A stretch of DNA of 64,000 nt from Heligmosomoides polygyrus polygyrus (taxonomy: Eukaryota > Nematoda > Chromadorea > Rhabditida > Heligmosomidae), in contig OX377202.1 of assembly GCA_947396885.1 (NCBI GenBank), positions 75,984,643 to 76,048,642 on the forward strand, read 5' to 3'. Positions 46,605 to 64,000 of this stretch are shown here, piece after piece. The notes under the pieces were generated by a model that saw nothing but the letters and a program-made list of their open reading frames with translations, had not been told where the DNA came from and searched no databases. Position 1 is the first letter of the stretch; the number at the start of each line of letters is the position of its first letter. The translations under genes and the position numbers were made by a program.

Positions 46605-46725
46605 TTCGCCTCGAGTATACTCCAAGCCGAAAATGCCGTTACCCTTTGCAGGAAACCAGGAACCTGGTACATATTTAATGCACGCGACAGACGACACCAC
46701 CCACTGAAAAGTGCTGCCAACAGTA
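46605..46725 (-). mobile_element. SINE family A, 5' fragment
   Basis: Minus-strand head: gaaaccaggaacctggtaca, then atgcacgcgacagacgacac, matching the tRNA-like part of the other copies. Confidence 0.5.
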
Positions 46726-46841
46726 AGTAAGTTAGGTTTTTCGAAAGAACTACTTCTGTTCGATATCGTGATAAATTAAGCTGGGGTCCAGAGGAGATTT
46801 TATATAACAATCTTTGTAGTTCAAGGAAGTGTCGTGAAGGT

Positions 46842-46935
46842 GATTTGAATGCGTATTTGGCCATACATTGTATTTGGCCAATGACATTGTAGTGGCCACT
46901 ACGTGTCATTGTATGGCCAAATACGCACTCAAATC
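46842..46935. repeat. Inverted SINE-tail pair (palindrome)
   Basis: 46842-46867 (GATTTGAATGCGTATTTGG and on) is inverted at 46910-46935 (reading TGTATGGCCAAATACGCACT). Both are pieces of the SINE family A body (GGCCAAATACGCATTCAA), so two truncated copies meet head to head. Confidence 0.7.
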
Positions 46936-47311
46936 ACTGTTTGTAGTATTATTCTCATGGCACCACCCTATTTTAATATCCACACGAGAATCTTCTACTT
47001 GTACCCCAAGGAAACGAATACAATTTTACCTAAGTCTTCCCCTGCAGCCGTTGGGTTCGGACTGCTGGTTCAATAATCCGAAATGATGGCCATCTCTGGT
47101 TTTCTTTCCTATATGCTTGACTGAATGAAGGATATAGGAAGGCGTTATGCAGATAGGAAGGGGATTACCATGTAGGGTGTCCCTGAACGGTATCTTCTGC
47201 TGCACGAAATTAGATATTTTATGCAGCGTTGTTGTGCTGCTGGCGAAATAAAGAATAAAGGAAGACGTTGGTCAATTTCTGCGCAGCGCATTCTGCTTAT
47301 ATGGTAGGGGC

Positions 47312-47520
47312 AAATTCAATGCGTATTTGGGCAATACTGTGATTGCGGTGGTCAGCCGATGGACAAGTCACCTCTTTATCCATTCCAGACAAGTCTGGTC
47401 CCAACTCAGCTACGGTATGGAAGGCTTGGTTAACCGAATCGGGAATCCGAACCAAGAACCTAGAGTCGGGTCCGTGCGACAATGGACACCTCCTCCAAAT
47501 GGACTACCAAGCACTACCCT
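47312..47520 (-). mobile_element. SINE family A
   Basis: Minus-strand copy with ttcaatgcgtatttgggcaa at the left and the head sequence ggaatccgaaccaagaacct at the right, the latter containing the B-box complement. Confidence 0.75.
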
Positions 47521-47639
47521 CAGTGTAGTGCAGCGCATTATAGCCAAATCAAGTTAGAAGGGAAGAAGGACAAGGAATGAGGGAAGTGCTGCGTAAGGAA
47601 GGCCATGTCCACACATTACTCAAGTAAATGACATTATTG

Positions 47640-47790
47640 AAGTGAACAAGCGCTCCCCAATTATACCATTTCCACGTCAAATTGGGCACTTTTCGAATCA
47701 AACTGGACATTCCGCTAAGCAAGAAAAAAATCAAAGTGAACGTCTTTAAAATCAAAACGAGCACCTTCCAGATTAAACTAGAGACTCCTC
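47640..47790 (-). repeat. 21-bp degenerate minisatellite, copy 3
   Basis: Units such as ttttcgaatcaaactggaca, tttaaaatcaaaacgagcac and ttccagattaaactagagac, period 21, same family and orientation as 7365-7530. Confidence 0.6.
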
Positions 47791-48054
47791 AATAGGGTTG
47801 GAAGAACTTTTTGTTCAGGAAGAATTTGTATAGCATTCTTCGAAATGTGTTAATTCACCTGCTCCAGCAAGTGAACACGCCGTTCAAAATTTTATTTAAA
47901 AAAACATATTTTGATAGAAGTTTTTATATGGGTATGTCTACCTCCTATACCCGCGGGTTATTCGTTGATGAATTCAGCCCCTGCCGGCGCCAGGGCGCTA
48001 ACCGACTATAGTGGGTGCATAGATTTGGAAAAAATTATATAGCTAATTAAATAA

Positions 48055-48205
48055 AGCCCTGAACGACCGATATGACGCTCTTCGTGTCCTTCGAACGAGG
48101 AGGATCCATTGGATCACTCTGGCACGCGACAGGAACGAATGGAGACGCGGTGGCGCCCGCTCGAGCAACTCGATGATCAACGGGACGACAGGTGATACAG
48201 GTGAA
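48055..48205 (+). mobile_element. RTE 3' end remnant
   Basis: [20 protein letters not shown] and [10 protein letters not shown] are the extreme C-terminus of the RTE family seen at 2885-4790; nucleotides gagcaactcgatgatcaac match the complement of 2896-2914. Confidence 0.7.
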
Positions 48206-50418
48206 TTAAATAATTGCATAAGGAACCTAAAAACACTCACGTTTTCCCCGGGACCCTGCAATCCAACGAAATAATGTTAAAGTTTAGTACAACAACATAG
48301 CACATAACAGAACATAACAATACAACAACGCAGCTGAAGGGTAGTGAATAACGAATAACGTCATGTCTCGTAGGCTTTTCAGCTTTCCAGCTGCTGACAT
48401 TTCACCTGGAATTCGCTATTATACGGTATAAAGACTTCCGGGCGGTTGATTGAGCTGGAAGACAGGATGAGTGTTGTAGAAAAGGGTAGCTGATGCATCG
48501 GAATGAGAATGTCCGTGAGAGCCTCGGAGGCAGATTCGGCAGTGGAATAACAACACCTTGCCGACGTAGATACCATTACCACTATCACTATCATTTATTG
48601 CACTTCACTCAGCAGCAATACTACGACCAAGAGCATACACCACGCATTTGAGCCACGGCATGCGGCCGTGGTCCCCCCGCTGAATGTCATAGCGCTCATT
48701 TCCGGGGAAAGCGTGAGTGTTTCTAGATTCCTTATATCATTCTCTAATTAGTTGCACAATTTTTGGCGAGGTCTCTGCACCCACCATAGTCAGATAGCGT
48801 ACACGTTTCGCCTCGCCGAACCCATCCACCTGACCGTTCTGACCAGTTCACGTCGGCCTTGCCTTCCACTCACGTCCTCCTCGTGCTTCGGTGATGGGCC
48901 CTGCTCCAGATATCGCCAATGGACTCCAGACGAGCATCACGGGGAGCCTGATGTGGCGCGCCTTTCAGGTCAGTCGGCTGCCAGCCACACTTCCTAGACC
49001 CAGCGCACACGTCTGCTCCGCGGCCGTTGGGGCGCCAAGATCGATAGAGCCTTGTTTTGACTCCGCCTGCCTTCTGAAACGGGTTCGTTTTGTGTTCTGA
49101 GTGATAAGGCAGCTCGATCCTGCACCGGCCACGCCAATTAAGTGAGTCAGAACTGCGGTCGGCCACCGGGCAGGTATGACTCATTCCGCTCTGCAGAACA
49201 TAGCGGACTCCCGCTCTGCGTCTTCACCCCTTTTGGAAAGGGATTTGAGCGATGTGATCGCCTGAATTAACGGCTCGTTTTGTCGCATTGACGGTGTTCG
49301 GGGCGGCTGCTCTTTGGGCTTTCGCGTGATGTCCAGTAGAAAAAGTGGCGATCAATTCGCCGCCACATGAAGGCTGCCGCCTGCTGTTTTGCCTGTTGGG
49401 GGCTTTTATTTCCGATGTATTTATACAGGTAGCGCCCACCGTATTGGCTCCATCGATACGCCTTCATATCAGGATTCCAAAGAGATCGCAACCTATGTTC
49501 CGTGCTTGAAGTTCGATGTCGAAAGATGGGCGCGTCTGCTGTTGAGAGGTTTTTATCGAATTTCCCTGGAATCCTTCCACTCGCATTTGTCCTCTTCATC
49601 TTTCGTTACGATAGAGACCGAGCTGAAAGGGGTAGAACAGTGCTTCCTCCGTCCCCAACTGTTTCAATGAACATTTAAGTTCTCTCTCTCTCTCTCCTAA
49701 AACTGGTAGGTCTGAAAATTCAAGCTGTAGTCACGGCAAGGAGAACGCTCTCATGCGAAATCTTGTTACTTTGGTCTTAAGTGCTATTACACAAAATTTG
49801 TATCAATCTTTATAGGACCATGAAATTGTTGCACCTTCAGAACATAGACCATTTATTGAGCCAAAAGTGATACAAAATCAGTTGAGCACAAAAGAATACT
49901 GCAAAAGTTGGCTTTTTAAAGATTAGCAAAAGCGATTTCTTCCTTGAATTGCATAAAGTGAAAAGTGCTTTCTTCTCTAAGCGATTCAGTAGTTACTGAG
50001 AAGCATCACGTAATCTATCAAAATACCGTCTATTCTTTTGTTAAACTAATTTGTAGTTAGTTGCTGAAGGTTCTATCAAACGCTAACAAGCAATAATGGT
50101 AACAAATTTATATAACGTTGCTATCTGGGGTTTAGAGGAAAGAAACGTCAGAAAAAAAACGCTTTGTTTGAGGTGCGCTCCAAGTTCCTGATTGAAGTTA
50201 GCTGGGGTTGACGATGAAACTATTGCGTTAGGCAAGACAAGAGTGGTGATAGCGGACAGTTGACTGAAGCTGATGCTGATGAGAGCACAGAAGTACTGTG
50301 GGTGTCCTATGACCATGTATAATCTCGGAGCGAGCACCAGCCCGCTCAGTACCGCTCGAGGTCGTACTCAGTTGCGCAGATGCAGACTTTGCTTTACAAA
50401 GCAGCAACAGAGTTGCCG
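48206..50418. other. Interval with no gene recognised
   Basis: GC-rich patches at 48750-49250 and frames up to 110 codons on the minus strand (49267-49599) exist, but without motifs or splice context. A short (CT)n tract lies at 49681-49698. Confidence 0.4.
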
Positions 50419-50424
50419 TATAAA
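50419..50424 (+). promoter_or_regulatory. Possible TATA box of the kinesin gene
   Basis: TATAAA about 230 bases before the kinesin ATG (50656). An acceptor-like gacatttcag ending at 50612 could be an SL site in between. Confidence 0.25.
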
Positions 50425-50655
50425 GGCCTTCAGTACTGAAGTGTTGTCGTGAATGAGAATGTGTCTGGGTTGTTCACATTGTTCCGTGACTGGCTGTTTC
50501 CCTGTAACTCAGCGTTCTGATACGTTTTGTAATTCGTACGCGAGATTGCGCTGCCAGCCTATGCGGAGGGGTCCGCCAAGAAGCTTTTGTGAAGCGAATA
50601 TTGCAGACATTTCAGGGTTTCCCGGCCATCGCAGGATAGGGGGTCAGCCGAAAGC

Positions 50656-64000
<13,345 letters not shown>

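Noticed and set aside
49267..49599. 110-codon minus-strand frame
   Set aside because: No motif, no splice sites and an overlapping second open frame; not supportable.

Overview
The window reads as nuclear DNA of a parasitic nematode, most likely a strongylid (hookworm-like) worm. Three things point there: a cuticle collagen gene, a kinesin-13 gene that matches the KLP-7/MCAK layout exon by exon, and 3' splice sites lying only a few bases upstream of several start codons, as in SL trans-spliced nematode genes. The mixture of RTE-type and CR1-type LINEs, BEL/Pao, mariner, Tc1 and tRNA-derived SINEs also fits. The species is an inference. Most long open frames here are chance or mobile-element frames; the host genes are split into many short exons.

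Layout. 73-1048: the last four exons of an unidentified gene that enters from the left. 1.6-5.9 kb: a SINE, two orphan exon candidates, a decayed RTE element (minus) and an inverted repeat. 6071-9888: a phase-consistent three-exon gene for a 122-residue protein of unknown function; its second intron holds a 21-bp minisatellite, an inverted pair of tRNA-like modules and a palindromic MITE. 10021-12332: a transposon-like unit with terminal inverted repeats and a 4-bp target duplication. 13.4-15.2 kb: a Tc1 pseudogene, a SINE and a TTAA-flanked MITE. 16218-16642: a possible two-exon gene for a 94-residue protein. 17417-18642: a complete five-exon cuticle collagen. 20.9-21.9 kb: a mariner pseudogene. 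22208-22320: an orphan 3' terminal exon with a poly(A) signal.

22.9-41.4 kb is a graveyard of nested retroelements. An RTE element (minus) is split by a 1-kb long-inverted-repeat element; next comes a CR1-like LINE split by a BEL/Pao protease fragment, then more LINE pieces (one split by a piggyBac-like MITE), and finally a larger BEL/Pao element that retains gag, protease, RT and RNase H but has lost its integrase core. 43.9-48.2 kb is rich in one tRNA-derived SINE family. From 50656 to the right edge runs the kinesin-13 gene (11 exons seen, 400 codons, ending just after the P-loop exon). Its 5.8-kb intron 6 is packed with repeats, including a 1.45-kb long-inverted-repeat element that itself carries a nested 328-bp MITE.

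The most unusual pattern is a recurrent architecture: at four places a pair of tRNA-like modules (A-box plus B-box) sits in inverted orientation near the ends of a 1-2.3 kb unit. Two of these units, with different termini, carry related fragments of what looks like the same transposase-like coding sequence. I regard this as the best candidate here for a little-described class of element.
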